This document shows, one piece after another, positions 10,455 through 20,315 of a stretch of 64,000 nt of DNA. The stretch is taken from positions 145,186,382 through 145,250,381 of the forward strand of contig OY744517.1 of the NCBI GenBank assembly GCA_963556195.1. Reading direction: 5' to 3'. This DNA comes from Sepiola atlantica (lineage: Eukaryota; Mollusca; Cephalopoda; Sepiida; Sepiolidae). The notes below the pieces were generated by a model that saw nothing but the letters and a program-made list of their open reading frames with translations, was not told the origin of the DNA and did no database searches. The translations under genes were made by a program, and so were the position numbers. The stretch's first letter is position 1; every line of letters begins with the position of its first letter.

Positions 10455-12780
10455 ATCAGAAATGAATTCATTGTGACCAATACCTTATTTCAAAAGAAGA
10501 GGAAAGACTAAAAATCAGATTGACTTGATCTTAACCCGCAAGTTCAAAGTCTGGCAAAAGGTTCTTGCTAGTGGAACCATCAGCAAACTGAACCTATCTG
10601 ACCACGAACTTGTTCGAATAAGAATAAGGCTCTCCTTTTCATGGCCACAAAAACAATCTGGGCCCAAAGGTGCAACATTAGTACCTTAAAAGAACAACAT
10701 GTCAAAGATGCCTTTCAACTCAAGCTTCAAAACCGTTTTGTTCCTTTTTCTAAAATCTCAGATCCAGATTTGTTGTTTGAAAGTACAACCAAAAGTATCA
10801 AAGATTCAAGTTGTTCCTGCAACTAAGCCTTTATCTCCTGACTGGATGTCAAACAATATCAAACGAGCTATTGAAAACAAGCATAAGATGAGAAGAGAGA
10901 AAGAATCTTCTTTCCAAAGAATACAAGATAGCAAAAGCTGAGTCGAAGAAGCTAATAAGAAAAGACAAAATATTTGAAATAGATAAAGAGGCAGACTTAA
11001 TCAGTACACTACCTCATCACAAACAGTAATATGCTGCTTTAAAAAGACTAAAAGCAAAGTCAAGAAACATAAGCTGGGGAATTAAGGATAAATACAGCAA
11101 AATCCGATATCACAAAGATTAAATTTTGGAACGGTGGGCGCAACTTTATGAAAAGCTATATATGGATAACTCAACTGACACCCCTCAAGTTGCTGAAGAT
11201 GCGGAAGACACAATAGCACCTATTTTGAAATGTGAAATAGAACATGCTATTCTATCTTTGAAGGAGGGCAAAAGTCCCGTGCTTGATAATATTCACACTG
11301 AGTTCATCAAAGCTGGTGGAGAACCACTCCTAAATATTCTTTTGAAATTGTTCAACATAATACTTTCAACTGGTAATGTATCGCAAGCTTTCAAAAATAC
11401 ACTGATCGTTCTACTACATAAGAACAGTCGTCTGGATTGCGGAAATTATCGCCCAATCAGCCTTTTAAGTAATTTTTACAAATTTTTTGTCACAGTAGTG
11501 GCAGAACGTATCAAAAAAGATCTTTCTGCATCATTCCTAACTTCTCAAGCTGCATACCAACCAGGGAGAGGTACTATAAAGCAAATTATCGCCTTAGAGC
11601 AGATAATAGAGAAGTCCATAGAATTCAATCATCCTGTGTTCATTGTCATTATTGATTTTACTAAAGCGTATGATAGCATCAAGCTTCTATCTCTTTGAAA
11701 ACTTTTGGAAGAAACAAATTTGAAATAACAGTATATACACCTCTTAAAAATAACCTATGCTAATTTGACTGCTGCAATTAAAACTGATATAGTAATGTTT
11801 TTTCAGTGCTTCTATTCTGCATCATTATTATGGCATCAGTTATTTGTAAAACAGAACAACATTGTAGCTCTGGTTTTTCAATTGGTGGCCATCTTTTGTC
11901 TAATCTGAGCTATGCGAATCACATAGTTACAATCAGTAACTGTAGCTCTGATTTGCAGTTATTTCTGGATAATCTTGTGAAGTACTCGAAAGAAGTTGGG
12001 TTTTCTATTAACACGCCCAAAACTAAATGCATGACCACTGATGAAAAGCAAACTCCTCTTAACATCAACATCAACGGCCAACAAATCGAACAAGTTACAG
12101 AGTTTGTTTACCTTAGGCACAAGCTGTCTTCATCTAACAACAGGCGAACAGCTGTAAATCACAGAAATGGCTTAGGTTAGGCCGCCTTCACAAGAAAGAA
12201 AACCGCCCTAACTTATAAACACATACCATACAAAATCAAAGCGAAAATCTATAACGCATATCTCCTTCCTGTAGTCTTATACAGACTTGAATCTGCCAAC
12301 TAGACTGTAAAATTACATCAGAAAGTAGAAACTTTCCAAAGTCGCATCATGTGTTTCATTATTGATCATAAACTATCTGATCACATCAGTATTGCAGAGT
12401 TGTGAAAACTCACTGACATCTCATCAATATCCTCTGCCATCAAATGTAAAGTCTTGAGATTGTTTGGTCACGTTAAGCATTCCAGTGTATGGCTATGCAA
12501 AATATGCATTGAAGGTATAATACAAGGAAGCCGGTCGAAAGATAGACAAAATAAAAGATGGACAGACAACGTTTGTGAATGGACGAACATGAACATAAAC
12601 CAAGCGAACACCTTGGCCGAAGATAGTAAAGCTTGGAAGACACACAGCCATGTTAGTGCGCATTCTGCAGCTAGTAGAGAAAACGTTTAATAAAAATAAG
12701 ACATAGATCGACGAATGCGTTAGATAACAGAACTATGGGTTTGAAGAAGCAGCCAATAGAAGGAACAAAACAAAAATAAC
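10455..12780 (+). mobile_element. APE-type LINE, 5'-truncated and inactive
   Basis: Decayed non-LTR retrotransposon with endonuclease and reverse transcriptase. It opens in the last part of an APE endonuclease domain (VTNTLFQKKR, then NQIDLILTRK and LNLSDHELVR in another frame). The linker follows. The RT domain runs from 11126: NYRPISLLSN, QAAYQPGRGT and motif A as IVIIDFTKAYDSI with its Asp intact. The frame stops at 11698. Beyond a frameshift, motif C at 11911-11922 reads YANH instead of YADD, so both catalytic Asp are lost. Next come KTKCM and VTEFVYLRHKLSS. The C-terminal block at 12454 reads LFGHV and KRWTDNVCEW. Multiple frame breaks make it a pseudogene. The style resembles RTE-like elements, but I cannot fix the clade. 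Confidence 0.85.
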
Positions 12781-12806
12781 TGAAAAAGACTTATAGGACA
12801 TTGTAA

Positions 12807-12809
<3 letters not shown>

Positions 12810-12851
<42 letters not shown>
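12810..12851. repeat. (TA)n then (TG)n microsatellite
   Basis: About 28 bp of TA repeats pass directly into about 14 bp of TG repeats. Confidence 0.95.
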
Positions 12852-13039
12852 ATTTTTGTTTTTCTTTAGTCAAATAACTGAATTATGTCTACATTTGGTT
12901 ATGAGAGGTAGTATTTTGATCAGTACTGCGGACGAGCCATGCATTTAATGACTTCTGTTTTTAAATCACTGAAACATTTACATGGTAAACAGCTAATTAT
13001 CCCCCTTTTCTATTTCATAATTTAAGGTAAGCTCCCCTG

Positions 13040-13240
13040 TTTATGTTTCACTGATATAGTTGAGTTCCCTTTTGTATTTGTGAATTTTGCAGCAGTAAGT
13101 CGGCTTGTACAAATGCTAAGTACGTGCACTATGTGGATATTGTTCGTATCCCTAGGATTTTAAACTGCATTTATTTTTATTTTATTATTTTTTTTTCATG
13201 CACAAATGACTAAAAGCTTCCTTTGAATATGTGTGTGTGT
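13040..13240 (+). repeat. Interspersed repeat C, copy 1
   Basis: Similar to 30228-30400. Shared blocks are TATTTGTGAATTT, GTCGGCTTGTA, ATCCCTAGGATTT, AACTGCATTT and ACTAAAAGCT with CCTTTGAATAT, in the same order. The origin is unknown. It runs into a (TG)n tract at 13231-13250. Confidence 0.65.
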
Positions 13241-13250
13241 GTGTGTGTGT

Positions 13251-13607
13251 ACCCTCCATCAAAAATGAAACGAAAAAATAGGCTTCGCCAGTGTTTGCAC
13301 TTGCTATTTATCTAGATATATTACTAAAACATTCATATAAAATCATAAATTTATGTCAGTAATTTAATTTTTGGTATATAAATTATCATTTCGATGACCT
13401 AAAGAAAAAAAAAATACCCACCGTTGACTTTTTAGAATATAGCAGATGATTTCTTTCTGAATTCATTTCAGGCAGCAGGGTAAGTCTAAGATGGTGTGTG
13501 ACTTGCTATTTGCTTTCTTGCTGCTCCTGACCATTTGAAAATGGTTTCGTCCCGGGCTAGAAAAAGGCACATATTTTACTCGCTAAATTTTGTGTAGTGG
13601 AATGGAA

Positions 13608-13663
<56 letters not shown>
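13251..13663 (+). repeat. Interspersed repeat D, copy 1, with (TA)n
   Basis: It matches 18269-18640 in order: a CCATCAAAAATGAAACG block, a CCAGTGTTTGCAC block, TTGCTATTTGCTTTC, TTGAAAATGGTTTCGTCC and finally a (TA)n tract (13609-13663). Both copies end in long TA repeats, so the TA tract is probably part of the mobile unit or its target preference. Confidence 0.65.
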
Positions 13664-13669
<6 letters not shown>

Positions 13670-13674
13670 CAAAT

Positions 13675-13684
13675 GGGGGGGGGG
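13675..13684. repeat. Poly(G) run
   Basis: Ten G in a row a few bases after the TA tract. Confidence 0.9.
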
Positions 13685-13885
13685 TCTATATTAGAGAAAG
13701 AAAATGTATTTCTTAAAAATTGAATCAAAGCGAGCAAAATCTATTTTATCCTGTATCTTTATATTTGTCCTTTGAACCCAAGCAAGTTATGGCGGAAGAA
13801 ATCTTGTATCCAGTTGAAACGCTGCTGCCAACCTATCCCCTAACCCTTGCACTCACAAGAAGCGAATTGTGTGTCTAATCAACGA

Positions 13886-13904
13886 CCCCCCCCCCCCCCC
13901 CCCC
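13886..13904. repeat. Poly(C) run, 19 nt
   Basis: Nineteen C in a row, in otherwise A+T-rich DNA. A run of the same length occurs at 48383-48401. Confidence 0.95.
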
Positions 13905-14149
13905 GTCCCGAACCTAACCGAGAGGAAATCAGACGACACAGCTGATCACTGTTGTCTCTCAAAAAATTTAGGAACGTAATTGACCTCACATCAAAGGGGC
14001 CAAGTACCGGCACCTTTTAACTCTTATTTCTGTTTAGTGACACACTCTCCCTCATCCTAACCCCTTAGACAAGATAAATTAAACGACAGCTAAACACCTG
14101 GTGTCATCTATTAACGCCCATGAGTGCCGTTTCCCCAAATCAGTGCAAA

Positions 14150-14760
14150 GTGTTATCGCCTGGCAACTCAAAGAAACCCTTCACACCCCCACCTAACCCG
14201 CCCACTTATATTGGCAGAATATATAAAAGTGAGTTGGCGAATCGACCGCAGAGAGTTCCTGCCAGCTGAAGAGTAAACTGTCGAGTCACCCGTCACCCCC
14301 AGCATATGTGCTGTGAGTTATGAAAAGGAAGAAAAAGACGAAGAAAAGGAATTAAAGCACAAAGCTTAGAAAGATCCTGACTCTATAACCGAGCTGATTG
14401 CCCTGAGATTTTTCCTCTAGGCTGAAAGCTAATTTGATGAAAACAAAGGCTTTCGAGGTTATTTCACCAAATCTGCCGTTGACTATAAACATATTACATC
14501 GTCGTAAAGAAACGAATACATTCCCTGCAAGAAGATTGCATAGCGCCAAGTGAGACTTCCACGATTACACCCACATATATGATTTCTAAGCACTTGCTAT
14601 TTGAATTCTGCTAATGACTTTTCCATCCAAAGATCAGTGTGGATCTTGGATAAGTGTGACTTGTTACGTTCCTGGATCATTGAACTTTTCAACTCCTGTG
14701 GGGAGCCTTGCAACACCCCTCCACATTCTGTGAGTGAGTAGTCCTTTTTCTTCCATAATT
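14150..14760 (+). other. Candidate LTR or promoter segment
   Basis: A G+C-richer stretch with a strong TATA box at 14220-14229. It could begin at TGTTATCGCC (14151), since LTRs start with TG. About 500 bp later come sequences such as TTTTCAACTCCTGTGGGGAGC. No second LTR copy, primer-binding site or gag/pol frame is visible, so a solo LTR is one possibility and an unrelated core promoter another. Confidence 0.3.
14220..14229 (+). promoter_or_regulatory. TATA box TATATAAAAG
   Basis: A consensus-quality TATA box outside the simple TA repeats, followed about 30 bp later by G+C-richer sequence suitable for a start site near 14250. No host exon is recognised downstream, so it may belong to a retroelement LTR. 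Confidence 0.4.
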
Positions 14761-15030
14761 TGTTTGAGACACTATTTTGCTTACCATTAGTTAACGTTAA
14801 ACATTACCCCTCTTCGCTTAAAATAGTACTTTGTAAATAGGGTTTGAATCTTAATTTGGTGTTTGAGTCGTCTTTTACCTACTCGTTATTCTTCCTTGTT
14901 TTCTATGTGATGTCTTGAATTCGAGCATCCCACTTCCAGACGCATTTACCTTTTTTTATATTTATCATTGCCACGCGCTCACCGCCATGGTCCCGACAAA
15001 AACTGTATGACAATATATATATATATATAT

Positions 15031-15162
15031 AATATAGATTTTAGGTAAACTTAATTACACCACAATCATTTATTTACATTCCAAGAATTCAACATAACAG
15101 TTTGTGTACAATCGTTTCTGAGACAATATGAGTTTTTATTGATATCGAGTCTCTTCATCATC
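15031..15162 (-). repeat. Direct repeat E, left copy (possible Penelope-type repeat)
   Basis: About 130 bp nearly identical to 15512-15646: AGGTAAACTTAAT, ATCATTTATTTA, TTCCAAGAATTCAACATAA, CGTTTCTGAGAC and TTTTTATTGATAT. The two copies flank about 350 bp. A related fragment in the opposite orientation lies at 35340. Repeated terminal segments with a 'TGATGAAGAGACTC' style (minus strand) suggest pseudo-LTRs of a Penelope-like element, but no RT is present. Confidence 0.6.
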
Positions 15163-15511
15163 ACAGGGTATAGACACCAACTTAGAAGCTAACATGTAGC
15201 ATCAAGACCAAAGAGTTGTTCACTCCCAAGTTCCTCACAAAAGTATTGATGCTACCTATAAAGCTTCATCTGTAGGTGTCGTCAGTAGGAATTTATTCTT
15301 TATGGAACATAACTGACAGTATTTAATTAAGCTCAACTGGGAGGAGCTTATAGAAATATTAAAGAAGTCTTATGCAAGTCATGGAGCATAATGGACAGAT
15401 AAATAGCCAACCAACACTTATCTCATAGGGGAAAGCAAACGTATATTGTCCTTTTCAGATATACGGCAATCAGCTCAATGGTAGAACTATCAGATCAACA
15501 AGAGCTATTAT
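15163..15511. other. Spacer between direct repeats E
   Basis: About 350 bp without an open frame or recognised motif. It would be the inside of an element if the flanking repeats are its ends. Confidence 0.4.
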
Positions 15512-15646
15512 AATATAGATCTTAGGTAAACTTAATAACACCATAATCATTTATTTATGTTCCAAGAATTCAACATAAACAACAGTTTATGTACGATCGT
15601 TTCTGAGACGATATGCGTTTTTATTGATATAGAGTTTTTTCATCAA
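15512..15646 (-). repeat. Direct repeat E, right copy
   Basis: Partner of 15031-15162, same orientation, with small differences including an added ACA near the middle. After it come CATATTGGTCTTCATTATAG and AGTGGCGGATT, which resemble 18655-18685 next to repeat D. Confidence 0.6.
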
Positions 15647-16106
15647 TATATAAATAAATACATATTGGTCTTCATTATAGAGTGGCGGATTCCATTGTCA
15701 CTATTGGCTTAGTATTATAAGACTGGGTTAGTTAGTGCTCAGGAGTGATGGAGAAACGTACAAGATTATAGGTCATTGGGTCCTTTTATTAGTAGTGAAA
15801 AGAAAAACCCAAACTCTCTGATTTTTGTTTGTCTAGTGTTTTCTAAATGGAATAGTTTCAGCCTCTTACTCGGACAATGGTTAATGTTCTCTCACGTGTA
15901 CATGTTCATTTCTGTACTTCAAGATGGTGGAATGTTATAAATGTTTGACCTGTCTCTCCCCCAAGAATGCAAAAGAAAATATCCATAATGACTTGTGAAT
16001 ATATATTTCATAAGTAAAAAGCTACTCATTGATATCAATTACTCTCTTGATAATTAAATTATAAATGCTTTGCATTACTGATAATTTGTTCATCTAGATT
16101 TTCGAG

Positions 16107-16117
16107 GGGGGGGGGGA
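16107..16117. repeat. Poly(G) run
   Basis: Eleven G in a row, followed shortly by a poly(T) run. Confidence 0.9.
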
Positions 16118-16195
16118 GAAATTAAGTTCATTTTTTTTTTTGTCCTGGATAATCATGTCTCACCATGATCCAACAAAGTATATACTTATATAATA

Positions 16196-16227
16196 CTAGT
16201 GGGACCCGTGTCCAGACGTTGCCTGGG
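16196..16227 (-). mobile_element. Helitron-type 3' terminus (minus)
   Basis: On the minus strand CCAGGC-AAC-GTCTGG forms a short hairpin (one G-U pair). Twelve nt later comes CTAG (16196-16199) followed by T. This is the classic Helitron end: a hairpin shortly before CTRR, inserted before T. The body would extend rightward on the + strand, perhaps to about 17000. The block at 16565-16690 in that body resembles 51391-51520. No Rep/helicase frame is present, so it would be non-autonomous. Confidence 0.6.
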
Positions 16228-17000
16228 AAAATTGAGGAAACCAAGAATCACAACTCTTGACCGAAAAGAGTCTTTTCACCTAAAATGCTAGGACTTTACC
16301 CACAATATAAAGAATATTTGTAAATAGAACTATTTATATTAAAATGAAAACAATCCACGAATAAGAAAACAATAAAAAACGAATAGTTAATTTTAATGAA
16401 ATGTCCTTTTGAAAAACAATATGCAAATTAGTTAACCATACAACGTTAATTGCATAAACATGATCAGTATATTACAAAGGTGTTCTATTGTGAACATGAA
16501 TTTAGTGTTTTTATCTTCATTGCCCTTTGGACTTCCTAATTCTAATCTTTTAACTTAACGGTTTAGAATAAAGAAAGATTTTATCAGCTTATCCGCTACG
16601 TGTCATTCGACTTCCTGTATGTGACGTCATATCCTGCACAGTAGCACTAATTTCTAATCTTTTAACTTCTAATGGAATTTTGCACTTTTCTGCTTAATCT
16701 AACCGTATGTGGAAAATACCGTTCCCCCCTCCAATATCGCCTCATTTATCTGATTTACCTTGTGGGTGGATAAGAAAAAAGATTTATCCTAATTTCTTCT
16801 CTTTTCTTTTTCCTCTACACAATTTTAAATAGTAATGGCTACGTTGCTAGTATAATTTGAGTTTCCCTAACTTGGTAGCCAGAAGCGGACATAACGTCAC
16901 ATGGCTCAAAGAGGGGGGTGAGAGAAGTAGGCAGTTATTGGAAGTTTACGAGTTGAACTCCACGAGTAGAGATGTCTTAAGATCGACAATAAACTAAGGC
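16228..17000 (-). mobile_element. Probable body of the Helitron-like element
   Basis: Non-coding. It contains a perfect TGACGTCA palindrome at 16622-16629. A later stretch near 16890-16930 (ACGTCAC, CAAAGAGGGGGGTGA) resembles 24487-24520. The 5' limit is not identified. Confidence 0.35.
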
Positions 17001-17483
17001 GCACCAAATATCCGTAGCTCAGAATGCCGCTCCCTCCGCTGCTGGCAGATAAGAAGGCAACGCCAACATCTCAATAAAGGGTCCTTTCTTCAAATTTGAT
17101 GATTTCTTCATTTCTTCATGCTGTTGTTAGACATTAATTTCAGGTGCCCTGATCATGGGAGGAGTGGTCAATACGATGTAGGATTTAATTATGATTTGTG
17201 ATTGCATTGATAACAACCTATGTATTTAATTTGGTTGTGACTTGTCAGAGGAGAGATAATGTAACAATATGTTGTCATTTGAATTGAACTTCATCATTCG
17301 TCTTCCCTCATGCACTCTATGACTTCATGCTTGCACCCAGTCTGAAAGTCAATCAGACATTTTCTTCTTTTTGTTTTTTGTTTGCGTCTGCTCCCATCTG
17401 ATACAATGCTGCCAAATGTGAGTTCTCTCTTTGATGCATTATATTTTGGGAAGAATTATTCAGACATTGCTTTAACCATTATT

Positions 17484-17566
17484 CCTGCAGCTCAGTCGGT
17501 TAAAGAGTGCAATCTGGTTATTAGAACGACTCGTTTGTGGATGCAGGTTTGTATCCTGTTTAGACA
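17484..17566 (+). pseudogene. Degenerate tRNA-like sequence
   Basis: AGCTCAGTCGGTTAAAGAGTG matches a tRNA D-arm/A-box, and GCAGGTTTGTATCCTG matches a T-arm/B-box about 45 nt later. Flanking acceptor strands do not pair convincingly and the anticodon arm is poor, so this is a tRNA pseudogene or SINE head rather than a working tRNA. The chance frame at 17382-17588 overlaps it. Confidence 0.6.
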
Positions 17567-17617
17567 TCTGAATTTTTATTTAGTGTGAATTTTGATGATG
17601 AAGATTGTTGAATATAT

Positions 17618-17634
17618 GTGTGTGTGTGTGTGTG
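17618..17634. repeat. (TG)n microsatellite
   Basis: About 17 bp of TG repeats. Confidence 0.9.
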
Positions 17635-17639
17635 TTATT

Positions 17640-18237
17640 AGAAAAATGTGACCGGTTGGCTCACCCATTGAGCTTGGGTTAAATTATATAAATTAGGAAA
17701 AACAAAGTTTGCAAAGACAGTTAAATTAAAGATAAAATAAAGACAAAATCCAAAATTAGTCTTTCCGCTAGCTGTATTTCCCATTTCTCTCTCTCTCTCT
17801 CTTCAGCTACAGATTAAATAGTATAACTACTTATGGTAATATTCTCTTTTGTTTATAATGAACTATTCCAATTATGTTATCCTTCCCTTTCTTTATTAAT
17901 TTTGACTGTTAATAAACAGAGAGAAAGAGAATGATGGAAGCAAGAGTGGGTTCAAACAAAATACAATGAAAGAGAGTGAGAGTGATAGATAGAAACTTAG
18001 TAAGAAATATGTCATTTGGTTAGTTAATTGCAAATTGCAGCTAATTAGACCAATTAAAATGAAAGTTCATCAAGCATAACTCAAACCCAAAACTAAAGAA
18101 ATAATAGAATGTATTTTGTGTGATTAAAATATATAGGAAAAAAAAAGCCTTCTGTAAACAAACGTTGATTAACTCAGTTTTAGTATAATAATAGATATAT
18201 AAATACAATACACCTACTTTCAAAAACATTTAATTTA

Positions 18238-18244
<7 letters not shown>
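17640..18244. other. A+T-rich sequence, nothing recognised
   Basis: Short CT and GA runs only (17788-17803, 17918-17932). No motif recognised. Confidence 0.45.
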
Positions 18245-18268
<24 letters not shown>

Positions 18269-18269
<1 letters not shown>

Positions 18270-18585
18270 CGTCCGTCAAAAATGATGCTAAAAATATACT
18301 TTACTAGTGTTCACACTAATATTCATATTCATACAAAATAACCTCTTAATCGGTGAAGTTAAAAGAAAGAAGAAAGAAAACGTTTCAAACTGGAAAGTTT
18401 AATAAAAAGAAGAAAAAAACGTATGAATTAGTATAGAAAGAAGAAAAAAACAAAAGGGCTCATTATAAAAATAGAATGAAAAGGGAGTGGGGCTTGTCTG
18501 ACTTGCCATTTGCTTTCCCAGTTCCCCAAAACACTTGAAATGGTTTCGTCCAGCATTTTTTTTTTTACTTGACTTCTGTGTGACA

Positions 18586-18640
<55 letters not shown>
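18269..18640 (+). repeat. Interspersed repeat D, copy 2, with (TA)n
   Basis: Partner of 13251-13663: CGTCAAAAATGATGC, TACTAGTGTTCACAC, TTGCCATTTGCTTTCCC, CTTGAAATGGTTTCGTCC, then (TA)n at 18588-18640. It is also preceded by a TA tract at 18245-18269. Frames reading YIYIYIYI across it are repeat artefacts. Confidence 0.65.
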
Positions 18641-18644
<4 letters not shown>

Positions 18645-18776
18645 TAAACACCCACACATTGATCTTTATTATAGAGTAGAGGGTTATTATTGTTATGTAA
18701 TGGTTATATTAAATGGCTTTTTACATTTACTTCAGTAAATTATTTACTCATAAAAAAATCTGTTTTATTTTTATTT

Positions 18777-18784
18777 TTTTAGAC
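18777..18784. repeat. Left target-site duplication of the hAT element
   Basis: TTTTAGAC lies directly before the CAGTG start of the element. The right flank has TTCTAGAC at 22309-22316, a 7/8 match. Eight bp is the hAT duplication length, and the T and A at positions 2 and 7 fit the family preference. Confidence 0.7.
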
Positions 18785-18892
18785 CAGTGTTTCCCAAACT
18801 TATTTGGATTGCCGCTCCCTTTCTGGAAAAAATATTAATCAGCGCACCCTGGAAATTATTTTTTAAAATTTTAACAGCAATTAAACAGAAAG

Positions 18893-19229
18893 ATAAGGAG
18901 AATATTTTGAAAAAAATATTTAGAAAAACCTGGACGACGCATTTCTTTTTAAAATAAATTATTTATTTATCTTAAAAACTTGAGCACTTTCAGTGATATA
19001 CACGCTTGTCAAAAGTATAAGCATATTTTTTTTCCTCCTCTTTTTTCATTAAATCCTTCTTGATTGAGACATTTATCGCAGTCAAAAAAAAAATGCTTAT
19101 ACTTTTGACAAGGGTGTATATCACCGAAAGTGCTCAAGTTTTTAAGATAAATAAATAATTTATTTTAAAAAACAAAGAAATGCGTTGTCCAGGTTTTTCT
19201 AAATATTTTTTTCAAAATATTCTCCTTAT
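18893..19229. repeat. Foldback repeat, about 130-bp arms
   Basis: The left arm, 18893 to about 19024, is nearly the exact reverse complement of the right arm, about 19093 to 19229. Paired blocks include AACCTGGACGACGCATTTC with GAAATGCGTTGTCCAGGTT, and TTGAGCACTTTCAGTGATAT with its complement. The loop is about 68 bp. A foldback MITE inserted in the hAT element, or a local inverted duplication, would explain it. Confidence 0.8.
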
Positions 19230-19422
19230 TATTGCCATTTCATCAACACTTCCAAGTGTGACTTTTCATTCTAGAAAGATATATGTATTAGTGTTTCTAC
19301 CTTGTTCGTAAAATATTTTAAAGGAAGTTGTAAATTGAAAACATTGAAGTTTGAAATTATAAAACTATTTATTGAACTCAGAATAGAAAGGTAATAAAAT
19401 ATTTAAAACATTCAAAATCATT

Positions 19423-19794
19423 TTAATGAGAAGAATCAGCTTGGTGTGCTGCTACTAATTTAGTAATCCTCTGCACCATTTTCGTCAGTAGTAATATTAA
19501 ATCACAGCGATTGACTATTTGTAACCAATTTCTTTTTTCTGTTAATAAATTAGTTACTGCATTGAATCCACGTTCCACTAAATATGATGAAGGAAATACA
19601 ATTAAGAACTTTTGAATTATAGCCCATATTTCAGGATAAGCCGTAGGGATCTCATTTTGCAGCCAGAATTGTTGGTAGCCGCTTTTGAATTTAAATTTAA
19701 ATTCATAATTTATAGTTACTTCCACCAGTTCTTGGAACTGTAGAGATTCTTCTGTGTTTGCATTTGAAAAAGGATCCAAAATCCAATTAGGTAT
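19423..19794 (-). pseudogene. hAT transposase, C-terminal dimerisation domain
   Basis: The minus strand reads IPNWILDPFSNANTEE at the upstream end, then GYQQFWLQNEIPTAYPEIW, FLIVFPSSYLVERGFNAV and TNLLTEKRNWLQIVNRCDL, ending AAHQADSSH. The 'FPSSYLVE.GF.AV..LLT.KRN' run is the hallmark of the hAT C-terminal dimerisation domain in the FAM200/ZBED5 group. This part is uninterrupted for about 124 codons. Upstream it meets the gypsy insertion. Confidence 0.9.
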
Positions 19795-19795
19795 G
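19791..19795. repeat. Possible target duplication GTATG, left
   Basis: GTATG here and at 20296-20300 bound the gypsy-derived insertion. Five bp is usual for Ty3/gypsy. Both copies are followed by T, so the repeat could be counted as six. It may be chance. Confidence 0.4.
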
Positions 19796-20295
19796 TGTAG
19801 CAGCCATCATGCATATTCACAGGGAAAACAAGTGAGAGTTGCGCCGTGTATTGTCCATCGGGGATTGAACCCAGAGTGTTCCGGTTGCAAAATGGAACCT
19901 TGCAACTTTTGTGACACGACGAGAGTTCACGTATGCAAATGAGCATTGTTTTGCAGGGGCGAATTCTCGTTGTCATAAAAAGAGTTAAGACTTTGCTCCG
20001 GGTAAGAGAAGAGAATAGTTGACGTTGGGATCATGTGGAGTGCTGAGAGAGATAGAAAGAGAAAAAAGGAATTCAATTTTCACAAGCTATTCTGCCTTTT
20101 TTTGCTGTTTATTTGTGACATAATGGTGGACGCAAAGTTTGACCTAAAATTCATCCCTGAGTTTGACGGATCTACGTTTGTGGTGGACTGGATTGAGAGA
20201 GTGCAGTCATTTGTTTGGAGTAAAGCAGATCGAGTTGATCATTCCCTTTCGACTAACGGGAGACGCTCTGGATGTTTACCAGATGCTCACAATAA
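19796..20295 (+). mobile_element. Ty3/gypsy retrotransposon 5' fragment inserted in the hAT gene
   Basis: Starting TGTAGCAGCC, as an LTR might, about 330 bp of non-coding sequence lead to a gag start on the + strand. MVDAKFDLKFIPEFDG and VVDWIERVQ are followed, after a +1 frame change, by IPFRLTGDALDVYQ. This 'F.P.FDG....W......' then 'LPLRL.G.A...Y' pattern is characteristic of gypsy gag N-termini. The fragment stops abruptly within gag, and no second LTR or pol is present. Short GTATG repeats flank it. Confidence 0.7.
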
Positions 20296-20315
20296 GTATG
20301 TCTTAATTTTTTTTT

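Noticed and set aside
17484..17566. Functional tRNA gene
   Set aside because: A and B boxes are present, but the acceptor stem and anticodon arm do not form.
18428..18738. Frames with YIYIYI runs
   Set aside because: Direct translation of the (TA)n tract.
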